From Sepiola atlantica (lineage: Eukaryota > Mollusca > Cephalopoda > Sepiida > Sepiolidae): DNA of 64,000 nt. Below, one piece after another: positions 43,056-53,665 of the stretch. The stretch is from positions 76,173,313 to 76,237,312 of the forward strand of contig OY744532.1 in assembly GCA_963556195.1 (NCBI GenBank). The letters are read 5' to 3'. The number at the start of each line of letters is the position of its first letter. The stretch's first letter is position 1. The notes under the pieces were generated by a model. The model worked only from the letters and a program-made list of their open reading frames with translations. It was not told where the DNA came from and did no database searches. Made by a program: the position numbers and the translations under genes.

Positions 43056-43366
43056 ACCTTCCCCCTCTCTCTCCCTCTCTCTCGCTTTCCCCTCTCTCTC
43101 TCGCTTTCCCCTCTCTCTCTCACTTTCCCCTCTCTCTCTCGCTTCCCCCTCTCTCTCTCGCTTCCCCCTCTCTCTCTCGCTTCCCCCTCTCTCTCTCGCT
43201 TCCCCCTCTCTCTCTCCTGCTTCCCCCTCTCTCTCTCCTGCTTCCCCTCTCTCTCTCGCTTCCCCTCTCTCTCTCGCTTCCCCCTCTCTCCCTCTCTCTC
43301 TCGCTTCCCTCTCTCCCTCCCTCTCTCTCTCGCTTCCCTCTCTCCCTCCCTCTCTCTCTCGCTTCC

Positions 43367-43397
<31 letters not shown>

Positions 43398-46075
43398 GCT
43401 TCCCTCTCTCCCTCTCTCTCTCTCTCTCGCTTCCCTCTCTCCCTCTCTCTCTCTCTCTCGCTTCCCTCTCTCTCTCTCTCTCTCGCTTCCCTCTCTCTCT
43501 CTCGCTTCCCTCTCTCTCTCTCGCTTCCCTCTCTCTCTCTCGCTTCCCTCTCTCTCTCTTTCTCTCTCGCTTCCCTCTCTCTCTCTTTCTCTCTCGCTTC
43601 CCTCTCTCTCTCTTTCTCTCTCACTTCCCTCTCTCTTTCTCTCTCGCTTCCCTCTCTCTTTCTCTCTCGCTTCCCTCTCTCTTTCTCTCTCGCTTCCCTC
43701 TCTCTTTCTCTCTCGCTTCCCTCTCTCTCTCTCGCTTCCCTCTCTCTCTCGCTTCCCTCTTTCTCTCTCGCTTCCCTCTCTCTCTCTCGCTTCCCTCTCT
43801 CTCTCTCGCTTCCCTCTCTCTCTCGCTTCCCTCTCTCTCTCTCGCTTCCCTCTCTCTCTCGCTTCCCTCTCTCTCTCTCGCTTCCCTCTCTCTCTCTCGC
43901 TTCCCTCTCTCTCTCTCTCGCTTCCCTCTCTCTCTCTCTCGCTTCCCTCTCTCTCTCTCTCGCTTCCCTCTCTCTCTCTCTCGCTTCCCTCTCTCTCTCT
44001 CTCGCTTCCCTCTCTCTCTCTCTCTCGCTTCCCTCTCTCTCTCTCTCGCTTCCCTCTCTCTCTCTCTCGCTTCCCTCTCTCTCTCTCTCTCTCTCTCGCT
44101 TCCCTCTCTCTCTCTCTCGCTTCCCTCTCTCTCTCTCGCTTCCCTCTCTCTCTCTCTCTCGCTTCCCTCTCTCTCTCTCTCGCTTCCCTCTCTCTCTCTC
44201 TCGCTTCCCTCTCTCTCTCTCGCTTCCCTCTCTCTCTCTCGCTTCCCTCTCTCTCTCTCTCTCTCTCGCTTCCCTCTCTCTCTCTCTCTCTCGCTTCCCT
44301 CTCTCTCTCTCGCTTCCCTCTCTCTCTCTCTCGCTTCCCTCTCTCTCTCTCTCGCTTCCCTCTCTCTCTCTCTCGCTTCCCTCTCTCTCTCTCTCGCTTC
44401 CCTCTCTCTCTCTCTCGCTTCCCTCTCTCTCTCTTTCGCTTCCCTCTCTCTCTCTCTCGCTTCCCTCTCTCTCTCTCTCGCTTCCCTCTCTCTCTCTCGC
44501 TTCCCTCTCTCTCTCTCTCTCGCTTCCCTCTCTCTCTCTCTCGCTTCCCTCTCTCTCTCTCGCTTCCCTCTCTCTCTCTCGCTTCCCTCTCTCTCTCTCG
44601 CTTCCCTCTCTCTCTCTCTCGCTTCCCTCTCTCTCTCTCTCGCTTCCCTCTCTCTCTCTCTCGCTTCCCTCTCTCTCTCTCTCGCTTCCCTCTCTCTCTC
44701 TCGCTTCCCTCTCTCTCTCTCTCGCTTCCCTCTCTCGCTTCCCTCTCTCTCTCTCTCGCTTCCCTCTCTCGCTTCCCTCTCTCTCTCTCTCTTCCCTCTC
44801 TCGCTTCCCTCTCTCTCTCTCTCGCTTCCCTCTCTCTCTCTCTCTCTCTCTCGCTTCCCTCTCTCTCTCTCTCTCTCTCGCTTCCCTCTCTCTCTCTCTC
44901 TCTCGCTTCCCTCTCTCTCTCTCTCTCGCTTCCCTCTCTCTCTCGCTTCCCTCTCTCTCTCGCTTCCCTCTCTCTCTCGCTTCCCTCTCTCTCTCGCTTC
45001 CCTCTCTCTCTCGCTTCCCTCTCTCTCTCGCTTCCCTCTCTCTCTCGCTTCCCTCTCTCTTGCTTCCCTCTCTCCCTCGCTTCCCTCTCTCTCTCGCTTC
45101 CCTCTCTCTCTCTCGCTTCCCTCTCTCTCTCTCGCTTCCCTCTCTCTCTCTCGCTTCCCTCTCTCTCGCTTCCCTCTCTCTCGCTTCCCTCTCTCTCTCT
45201 CTCTCGCTTCCCTCTCTCTCTCTCTCTCGCTTCCCTCTCTCTCTCTCTCTCGCTTCCCTCTCTCTCTCTCTCGCTTCCCTCTCTCTCTCTCTCGCTTCCC
45301 TCCCTCTCTCTCTCGCTTCCCTCCCTCTCTCGCTTCCTCCCTCTCTCGCTTCCCTCCCTCTCTCGCTTCCCTCTCTCTCTCGCTTTCCTCTCTCTCTCGC
45401 TTCCCTCTCTCTCTCGCTTCCCTCTCTCTCTCGCTTCCCTCTCTCTCTCTCTCGCTTCCCTCCCTCTCTCTCTCGCTTCCCTCCCTCTCTCGCTTCCTCC
45501 CTCTCTCGCTTCCCTCCCTCTCTCGCTTCCCTCCCTCTCTCGCTTCCCTCTCTCTCTCGCTTTCCTCTCTCTCTCGCTTCCCTCTCTCTCTCGCTTCCCT
45601 CTCTCTCTCGCTTCCCTCTCTCTCTCGCTTCCCTCTCTCTCTCGCTTCCCTCTCTCTCTCGCTTCCCTCTCTCTCTCGCTTCCCTCTCTCCCTCGCTTCC
45701 CTCTCTCCCTCGCTTCCCTCTCTCTCTCGCTTCCCTCTCTCTCTCTCGCTTCCCTCTCTCTCTCTCGCTTCCCTCTCTCTCTCTCGCTTCCCTCTCTCGC
45801 TTCCCTCTCTCTCTCTCTACCCTCTCTCTCTCTCGCTTCCCTCTCTCTCTCTCGCTTCCCTCTCTCTCGCTTCCCTCCCTCTCTCTCGCTTCCCTCCCTC
45901 TCTCTCGCTTCCCTCCCTCTCTCTCGCTTCCCTCCCTCTCTCTCGCTTCCCTCTCTCTCTTTCACTTCTCTCTCTCTTTCACTTCTCTCTCTTTCACTTC
46001 TCTCTCTCACTTCCATCTCTCACTTCCATCTCTCACTTCCATCTCTCACTTCTCTCTCTCTCCTTCTCTCTCAAT
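43056..46075. repeat. 3-kb pyrimidine satellite, (CT)n CGCTTCCCT units
   Basis: About 3 kb of C and T on the + strand broken only by one G per unit: runs of CT (usually 4-10 dinucleotides), then CGCTTCCCT. Unit length varies between about 15 and 30 bases. The centre is uniform, while the edges differ: extra C at the left (cgcttccccct, 43130-43270) and cacttctctct at the right (45960-46060). Frames are open on both strands because neither strand can form stops in this alphabet; the predicted 1034-, 1015- and 989-residue products (SL/PSL/RFP or RE/GSE repeats) are not genes. Confidence 0.97.
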
Positions 46076-47225
46076 GCATTTGCCTCACTGTTCTGATATG
46101 TCTTTCCATATACCAACACGTGTGAATTACTTCATCCCTGTCTTTTTTGAACCTCCTCCACTCTTTCTGAATGTCTTCTATTAGCTGTCGTCACACTGTT
46201 ATTGGTATGGAAACTATACTTCTACATACACTCTGACATAGATTTAAGTGAAAACCAAATCAGTCCTTAACAGGTATCGCTAACATGCAATGTTTATTAT
46301 GAATGCAGGATCCAACAATGAGGGAAGTTAAAACGACAAAAAATTCATCGAATGGAATTCTTACGTGGATGTAACTCTTCACTTACGTTTTGCTGTATTG
46401 TCTGTTTCTGTCGAGTTTAACGTACATATACATATGGATGCGGCATATTAATAAAGAGCTTTCTAAATTTGAGAGCTCTAATAAACGTGTTCGTATGTTT
46501 GGAATATTACATTCTGAACAAGCTCATAATACAACCAGTTTAAAATATTTCTTTGGCCTCTAAACACTTCAAATTAAAAGAGCAGTTTCATGGCTAAACA
46601 CGTAAGTTGAACGGATTCATTGTAAGAATATCCAGTCTTGTTCTCTATTAAAACCTGATTAATTCCATTTACTCGGGTGTCTCTAGTTATAAGGTGTTCA
46701 AATTCTAAGAACGGATCTCTGATGCTGCTCTGTCATTATCATTCCTGAAATTTATTGGAACTAAAAAATACATTTTTATTTTTTTGTTGTTGTTGGTATT
46801 TTCCCCACAAACTTGGATAGGATATGACACAAGGTTTATTTTATGTGGGAAACCGACCTCCTGTCTGTGGTCAGGGTGATTTAAAAAAAAATCTTGTGTG
46901 TTCACTATCTTTCACCCCTAAATTCATCGAGGGAGGGGGACCTAGAAAAGACCAAATATGTGCAGGAATGCTACACTTTGATCTGAATTAGTGCTCCGTC
47001 CCCTTATTTCAACTAATCTAATCCATGGTTTTACTTAGGTGTGGATGTTCATGTGGTGCAATGATTTGGTTGCCAATTTTCAGTGCACTCTGCTGCAACA
47101 AAATTGAATGAACCAGTATCTAGCACTCTTTGAATCCTGCCATTTTAATCTTAAATTATTTTAAGTATCTTTTATTGCATTTTGAAGGACTTGATCATCT
47201 TGCAGTCATCTTTCACACAGTTAAC
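46076..47225. other. Nothing recognised
   Basis: Ordinary AT-rich sequence; the minus frame 46705-46905 has no domain. Confidence 0.4.
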
Positions 47226-47231
47226 TTTCTC

Positions 47232-47380
47232 TTATTCAACACCCCAATTTGGCAATGATACAATTTTTCTGACACCACCATCATCACCACCACCATCATC
47301 ATCACCATCACCATCTGATTTATGATCTTCGTGAGTTCTATACAGAATCTGTCCGACTCGCTTAACAATAACATCACCAC

Positions 47381-47412
<32 letters not shown>

Positions 47413-47675
47413 GGTTCATTGATTTCAAGCTGGTTTATTCCTTCAGGTTGATCAGACCTCTGTTCCAAGATGGAATATATATTTTCATCAATGTCTATTT
47501 GATCATTGATCCCATCAATTGATATTGGATCCTCCTCCTCAGCTTCCCTAAAAATCTCAGTTTCATTTTTCAGTAACATAAGATGATGTGCTGAATCCGT
47601 TAGCAACAGAGCTGTGGAGTTGATGCCCAAATCCTCAACTCCAACTCTGATTCCAACAGGCCCGAATCCGACCTA
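47232..47675 (-). CDS. Possible acidic coding exon, unknown function
   Basis: A minus-strand frame stays open from a stop at 47673-47675 to a stop at 47232, with no ATG near its start, so if real it is an internal or last exon. It encodes text such as REAEEEDPISIDGINDQIDI, a run of ten aspartates from (GAT)n, and HEDHKSDGDGDDDGGGDD. A possible splice acceptor (ATTTTTAG before GGAAGCTGAG) sits at about 47553. The polar, acidic composition between the repeats looks more protein-like than other frames here. But its upstream part resembles the gagtcggagttg-type repeats found at 48340, and the acidic parts are microsatellite-driven, so a repeat artefact is quite possible. Confidence 0.2.
47275..47412. 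repeat. CAT/CAC trinucleotide microsatellites
   Basis: Two tracts, about 47276-47312 (mixed CAC/CAT) and 47375-47411 (CAT), flank about 60 unique bases. Confidence 0.9.
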
Positions 47676-47714
47676 ATAAATCTTATTTACTCCTAATTTA
47701 TATATACTACTAAG

Positions 47715-48002
47715 TGTACCTACCCGACGTTGCCTGCTGGTGTATTTACTTGCAATTTGTTTAGCTCTTCTTTCTGTTTTTAAAACTATGCCGTTTTTTT
47801 TTTACCTCCCAAATATTATTTTCTTTGTTCCAATCAAAGGAAAGTGACTCTGTATGGATGGTAATACAGAGTTACATGTTCCTTTTTTTTTTTTTAAGAT
47901 AGTGGCCATTTGAAAATAATTCTGACTCAGACAAATTATTTTCTGGAAGGAATTAAATGTAATTATATTTTTTTTTATTCTTAACATGCTGTAACGATAC
48001 AC
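47715..48002 (-). repeat. Dispersed repeat family R2, copy B, with adjacent CCCGACGTTGCC motif
   Basis: 47800-48002 matches 13915-14085 in opposite orientation. At 47722-47738 a cccgacgttgcctg variant of the motif at 14986 and 36092 lies close by, suggesting that the motif is the outer end of a larger old repeat. Confidence 0.5.
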
Positions 48003-48335
48003 AAAAAAAACAAAAAAACTGACTGACCAAAATCAAATATTGATTTTTGTAGAAAGAAAGCTACAAATGACAAAGAAAAGATAGACTGATTTTACTTTAT
48101 ATTTTAAATATATTATTTATAACGTTTTGATATTAAAGAGGACAGGCATGTTTTCAAAACTATTAATTTGACGCTTTTTATTGAAATAAAAAATTTTTTT
48201 TTCGATAATGAACCAGATCTAAAGTATTCAATTTATTTAAAAAGTGATGTATGATGAGAAACGTTTGTGGAGTCGAAACGCTTGACATTGATTCAGACAC
48301 CTACATTTTAAAAAGTCTGACTCTGACTCAACAAG
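48003..48335. other. AT-rich; nothing firm
   Basis: Near 48250-48285 atgatgag...gtcgaaacgc resembles the Penelope hammerhead pattern but the first core base is wrong. 48310-48335 is a decayed lead-in to the minisatellite. Confidence 0.4.
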
Positions 48336-48738
48336 TAATGAATTTACCCTGATTTCCAAGTAATCAATTTGTCCTGACTCCGACTCTCCAAGCAATCAGT
48401 TTGTCCTGACTCCGACTCTCCAAGCAATCAGTTTGTCCTGACTCCGACTCTCCAAGCAATCAGTTTGTCCCGACTCCGACTCTCCAAGCAATCAGTTTAT
48501 CCCGACTCCGACTCCCCAAGCAATCAGTTTGTCCCGACTCCGACTCCCCAAGCAATCAGTTTGTCCTGACTCCGACTCCCCAAGCAATCAGTTTGTCCTG
48601 ACTCCGACTCCCCAAGCAATCAGTTTGTCCTGACTCCGACTCCCCAAGCAATCAGTTTGTCCTGACTCCGACTCCCCAAGCAATCAGTTTGTCCTGACTC
48701 CGACTCCCCAAGCAATCAGTTTGTCCTGACTCCGACTC
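48336..48738. repeat. 32-bp minisatellite, about 12 copies
   Basis: Units contain aagcaatcagtttgtc and tgactccgactc with ct/cc variants. Period 32 is visible from successive gtcctgac starts at 48371, 48403 and 48435. The first units (48310-48370) are diverged (aagtaatgaatttaccctg, aagtaatcaatttgtcc), showing the progenitor. Confidence 0.95.
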
Positions 48739-49175
48739 CGCAAGCAATGAATATGCCCCGACTCCGCAAGCAATGAATATGCCCCGACTCCGCAAGCAAT
48801 GAATATGCCCCGACTCCGCAAGCAATGAATATGCCCCGACTCCGCAAGCAATGAATATGCCTCGACTCCGCAAGCAATGAATATGCCCCGACTCCGCAAG
48901 CAATGAATATGCCCCGACTCCGCAAGCAATGAATATGCCCCGACTCCGCAAGCAATGAATATGCCCCGACTCCGCAAGCAATGAATATGCCCCGACTCCG
49001 CAAGCAATGAATATGCCTCGACTCCGCAAGCAATGAATATGCCCCGACTCCGCAAGCAATGAATATGCCCCGACTCTGCAAGCAATGAATATGCCCCGAC
49101 TCCGCAAGCAATGAATATGCCCCGACTCCGCAAGCAATGAATATGCCCCGACTCCGCAAGCAATGAATATGCCTC
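48739..49175. repeat. 26-bp minisatellite, about 17 copies, related to the adjacent array
   Basis: Units contain cgcaagcaatgaatatg and ccccgactc. Period 26 (for example gccccgac starts at 48781 and 48807). It shares aagcaat and cgactcc with the 32-bp units; the 6-base shortening is a missing gactcc-type step. Occasional cctcgac and tctgc variants. The 215-, 159- and 147-residue minus frames arise because three 26-base units make 26 codons without stops. Confidence 0.95.
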
Positions 49176-49189
49176 GACTCTCAGTTAAC

Positions 49190-50220
49190 ACCCTGATTAG
49201 TAAGCAAGTTCTCAAGCACTTGGTATATTCTTTTCTTGGGAATGAGTTTTTTTCCATACACTTTTCTACAGCAGAGTTTCTTTGAGTCACCCCCTTCAAA
49301 GAGTTTGCAATTAGGTTCCAATAATGACATCAGCCGATGGAAGCCTCCTAAATGCAAATGAATTGATTTGAATTAATTTCCAGTCATATTTTATTTGGTT
49401 GACCTTCACGTGTAATGTTGATCGAAAATCAACATAGCACAACAAATTCCAGCCAATCAAGTCTGTTTTTGAACAAACAACGTACTACTTTACGCTGATT
49501 TTGTTGTTCCAGGCTTTTAGCAGAATCATAGAATTGAAAATGATTGGTGCACATTCAAAAGCGCCCGTTCACTTTTTGTGACATAAACCCCTGCCATTTT
49601 AGTTTTTAAAGCCACCAATGTCAAGGAAATGATCAATTGAAAAATTATCTCATCTGTAGTTTCAATAGCTTTACTATATAAACTTTAGTGGTTGTTTATG
49701 TTTAAGGTCCATACTTTTATCAGCCATGTTCGACAGTTCTGTGGGAGACGGTAATTTTGTCCAAATAAAAAATCTAAGAGCAAGTTCCATTATAAATTCC
49801 CTAAGGAATTATTTAAAAAAAAAAAATCAATATAAGATTATTACCTGAATTTTGAAGCACTTCAAGACAAATATTCTACTGATGTGTTAGCAGCAGTAAC
49901 AACTTGTATTGTCATGTAAACATGTTGACCTTCTGTGGTCAGCCCAAAAAGAGGGAAAAGGGAAGTTGACTCTGAGTCAGGCTTTTTTATATCGGTAACC
50001 ATGTGGCTAAGTCAATCTATAATTGACTTCCCCATTGTCATATTATCTGAGACTTAACACATTAGAGAAAAGCGACCCCCCCCCCTAATTTTTATTAACA
50101 CAGAATTATTGAAAGAATTCAAATCTTAATCAATGAGGGATTTAATTTGACTTGAAAAAGTGATATTAAATGAATATTAGACGTTTTTTTTTTTACAACG
50201 ATATAATGAAATTTCATTCA
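49190..50220. other. Nothing recognised
   Basis: AT-rich; no feature supported. Confidence 0.4.
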
Positions 50221-50224
50221 CATA

Positions 50225-50865
50225 TTCAAAATCTATTTGGCTATGAGAAAAAGAGGCCACACAAGAAATTGAAAATATCTCTGATTTTGGATTTGGCCAC
50301 ACAGAATTTGATTTCTCTTTGAAAAGGTATGTCTCCTTAAACAGGGATTCATGCTGAGAGATGAAGCTTATGAAAAAATAATGGGTTTTCAGATAAGAGG
50401 TTCCCTGCTGTGGTTATGACTAATTCAGGGACTTCCAAATTTAATGGCTGTCCAAATATGGAACCTCTGGACAGTAGATTTTTGTGTGTTCATAGATAAG
50501 GCTGGTCATTATCTCGAGTGTTTTTTCTAGTGGTCCCAGAATATCTATGTATGTTCCAGCAGATGGGCAGGGGAGATTGGTCAGAATTGGCCATGTGTGC
50601 CTTGTCAAGCAAGATGGGCCCTTGGGCTTTAAACTATGGGACTTGTGTTTTGATTTGGTTGGGCTAAGATTTCTAATCTGCAAGTCTGTTATTCAAAAGA
50701 AGAAAACGAGTACCATTGTGACCTCCAAGAAATAAACCTCTGTTACTTGTTTTAAACTGGAGTTGTGGTTGCATTTGGAAGGAGAATTCTTCTGGCTGAC
50801 ACCACCCGGTTGACACTGCATCGAACAATGGCTTTGGACCGGCACAACGAGCTAATGGTCACGGG
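50225..50865 (+). repeat. Dispersed repeat LR1, copy B (candidate solo LTR)
   Basis: Same-strand match to 3535-4235. Shared landmarks here: cacacagaat (50290), gggattcatgctgag (50344), caagatgggcc (50609), acctccaagaaataaacc (50721), ttacttgttttaaactgga (50743) and caatggctttggaccg (50825). The conserved AATAAA-like word supports a transcript terminus in the element. No polyprotein is adjacent. Confidence 0.6.
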
Positions 50866-50989
50866 ATTTATAGAAAAATATTATAAAATGTTTCATCTTT
50901 TACATGTTTATCCGAAAAGAACGCGTTTCCATTACTAAAACCATTGAATGTGCAAGCATAATTCTTCCCATTAATCCCAAAATACTGTG

Positions 50990-51245
50990 GTCAATCCGTG
51001 AAGACAAATAAAAAAAAAATCTGGTGGCAAACCACAGTGGTTAATCTCTTTCAACGTCCAATCGTTCAAGAACAATCGTTCAAGAACAATTCTTTGTACT
51101 TCACAGTCTCTTCTTTCAGCCTCACTCTGCTCTCCCTACTGCTCTTCAACAGCTCAATGAAAAAAGTACAGTTTTTATACTACTTATTGCCCCACCTATG
51201 CAAATTGACTGTCAACCAGAGCCATCTAGCTTTCAAATTCTCCAA
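50990..51245 (-). repeat. Solo-LTR-like relative of the 53-57 kb retrotransposon
   Basis: On the + strand the text caatgaaaaaagtacagttt, ttatactact, cacctatgcaaatt parallels cagtcaaaaaagtacgattt, ttatattgtt, cacatatgcaaatt in the LTR at 56750-56950. Upstream C/T-rich text with tcttcac and actctgctct also fits. The left end has diverged and includes a small tandem duplication of cgttcaagaacaat. Internal retrotransposon sequence is absent. Confidence 0.55.
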
Positions 51246-52415
51246 ACAGCCAATTTGCAAAGGGGGACAACTCAAACCACACTTTCTAGATCCATTCCTG
51301 GCTGGGGTAACTTTGCTAACCACAAATACTTTATCGCTTTAAAAGACTTTTGGGAAAATATCGAAGTGTCAATACTTTTGACAATCTTGACGCAGCGTAG
51401 TCGGCCTAGTTGATTGATGCAGACAATGAACCAGCTGACAACTTCATAACTGTTATGATTCCAAGGTCATTCCGATGAACTTAATTCGATCGAGTTTGTA
51501 CAATGTGAGTGAATCAATAAACATCACTGTTTTTTTTTTTTATTGATTGATTTTACAATTCTTTTTTGTTCTTCACCCTCACATATACTCTAGACACCGA
51601 AGCCAGAGTGCACTGACCCTCTCTGAATCCAATTTGATAGGGCTTGAGTGTTAATTGTTATCGACAGGCATTGTTGAAATAGCTAACCAAATTATTCCGA
51701 TTCCATTTCACAGCGATATCCTTGAAAAAAATGTAAATTCATGTCTCCATATCTAGCTAGGATTTGAATGGCTTGTTTTATGACATATCAATGATAAATA
51801 GTGGAGGATTTCATGTAGATTTGTTTGTTTTACAGCATATAAACAATTGTTGGTGTGCAAGAGTTATCCCTCCATATTATCTAGAAGTTACCATGACAAT
51901 GTTTTTCAAACAATAACAATGTTCAAATCAACCAATCACATCGTTTTGTTTCAAAACTCATGCTTCTAGAATTTTCCATGATACCATATATATGAAGTAA
52001 AGACGATTTTACCTCCCATCACATTGATGTTAATAGCTTTATTAACAAAAGGTTGATTTAAAAAAAAATTCTGTTTTCTTAATCAGGGCAAATATTGGTT
52101 CGTGTTGTTATAAAGAAATTTTTTATTTTTCAATCGATATCAGTGATTTTAATATTTAGTCCTGATCAATTTTTTAATTTTTTATTCAAACATAAAGCAA
52201 GACAGAGGAGCTTTTGCCTTCAATCGTAATTCCTGATACTGTTGCCCAAATTACCAAGTACTAATTTAATGACAGACAAATATTTGGATATTCACCGGTG
52301 AAAAGATGGCAGTTTCTTTCTCTCCTTTCTTTTACTGCTTTCAACTAGAGAGAGTGGGGGTATAGAAGAACAAAAAAAAAAAAAAAAGAAGGGCAGTTTT
52401 GTTTATTAGCATCAA
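51246..52415. other. Nothing recognised
   Basis: AT-rich DNA with T-runs (51529-51542) and no supported feature. Confidence 0.4.
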
Positions 52416-52419
52416 GTGA

Positions 52420-52500
52420 GTTAACTGATTGACACAATTAGTTAACTCACAGTTTGTGAGTTCGAACCTCGCCCGGAAGTTAATAACATTTATTATGATT
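52420..52500 (+). repeat. tRNA-like segment (SINE head or tRNA pseudogene)
   Basis: gagttcgaacctcgccc (52458-52474) is an almost perfect tRNA B-box and T-arm. Upstream, acacaattagttaactc (about 52433-52449) resembles an A-box with loss of the GG. No full cloverleaf can be drawn by eye. Probably a SINE head. Confidence 0.45.
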
Positions 52501-53005
52501 TTGTCCCTAAATGAACTTACACATTTTAAATTACAATATTGAGCAGATTGTTTCGTTTTACTTTCATTTGTTCTGCAATTCAAGGAAGTTAGACCCCCCC
52601 CCCCCCCCGGACGATACTGGGTAGTTCTGCAAGTTCGTAATAAAAATTAGAATTTAAACGTTCAAGGCAAATTGACAAAAGGTTTCACACAATTTGCTTC
52701 GGAAATCCTTGCTGGATGATCAATCGTTCTTCACACGTGCCCATCCTGAAAACAAGCTATGATCTCCCATCAAACAGGCAAATAACTCTGAAGTACATAA
52801 GCCTACCGGAACACCGTTTCTTTTTTTTGGGGGGGGGGGGGCGGGAAGGGGGATATTTTGTTTGGTTAATCCGTTTTACAGCATGTTAACTATTTCTGGG
52901 GGTTATTTTGTTTGGTTTGTCTTTTTTAAGGCATATAAATCGTTTTATGAATATATTAATATTTAAAAAAATTATATACAGACATGTACAAACGCAGAGA
53001 CACTA
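52501..53005. other. Nothing recognised
   Basis: C-run of about 16 at 52593-52608 and a G-run at about 52829-52840; otherwise AT-rich. Confidence 0.5.
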
Positions 53006-53012
53006 ACATGAC

Positions 53013-53214
53013 TGTAATCCAAACTTAAATAAAAAAAATATTGTGGATTTTCTTCACCTTCACCGACAATTGCAATCTCCAATATTAAAAGTTCTCTCTC
53101 CAATCTTCACTCTCTTCTCTTCCAAACTCAACTCGACTCTTCAGTCAAAAAAGTATGGTTTTTATATTGTTTAACCCACCACATATGAAAATTATTGCAG
53201 TATCTTGAATCACA
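53013..53214 (-). repeat. 3' LTR of the retrotransposon (in element orientation)
   Basis: 202 bp. Immediately upstream in element orientation is a weak purine stretch (aggagcg), poorer than a usual polypurine tract. Carries the same TATA-like word as the 5' LTR. Confidence 0.93.
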
Positions 53215-53228
53215 CGCTCCTATGATCA

Positions 53229-53618
53229 TCAAAGATCATTTCCCATCACGTAATCTTGTGCCCAAATTGGTGCATTACGTTCTCTCCGCGGTCTTTGCAT
53301 CGCGACCACCTCACCTTCATGTTTGGTGCTTACATCTTCTTCGTTTACTTGGACCACACGCCTCAAATCTAAAATATGCCGCGGCATCCCATCGACGCTC
53401 AAGTTGTTAAGGGATTGCACTCCAGTAATCACTCCTCTTCCCCATTGCGTTGTACATCGAGCATTTGGTGGCTTCACCCAAACCTCTTCTCCTATTTGGA
53501 TTCTGGCTGGTCCTCGCTCTTTGACTTCTGAGGATATATCTCTTGAATGTCGCCATTCATATTTAAAAATGTATCTATGTGGCACTGTATCGTCCCTCTG
53601 TCTTACCTTGGGTGCCAT
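53229..53618 (-). pseudogene. Integrase C-terminal region
   Basis: 129-residue frame in a different phase from the catalytic core. It reads RQRDDTVPHRYIFKYEWRHS, then QIGEEVWVKPPNARCTTQWG, GRGVITGV and VDGMPRHILDLRRV, an SH3-like DNA-binding domain (GEEVWVK, G-VxGV, V-GxxRHxxDLR). The very end reads RRERNAPIWAQDYVMGNDL. The stop is 14 bases before the LTR. The compact end shows the element has no spacer. Confidence 0.85.
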
Positions 53619-53665
53619 GTTGTACCAGAATGTGGCCTCTTCGGGTGATATCCCTCCTCTCTCAG

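Noticed and set aside
43004..46184. Open frames of 1034, 1015, 989, 374 and 206 residues
   Set aside because: They lie wholly in the pyrimidine satellite, overlap each other on both strands, and consist only of repeat-encoded residues. Absence of stops is a property of the unit.
48240..48290. Hammerhead ribozyme near atgatgag...gtcgaaacgc
   Set aside because: The first core base (C3) is replaced by A and the stem II pairing is poor.
48310..49299. Repetitive cysteine-containing protein genes (215, 159 and 147 residues)
   Set aside because: All three minus frames of the 26-bp minisatellite are open and encode the same text shifted; a repeat artefact.
52420..52500. Functional tRNA gene
   Set aside because: A good B-box but a broken A-box and no full cloverleaf by eye; a SINE head or pseudogene is more likely.
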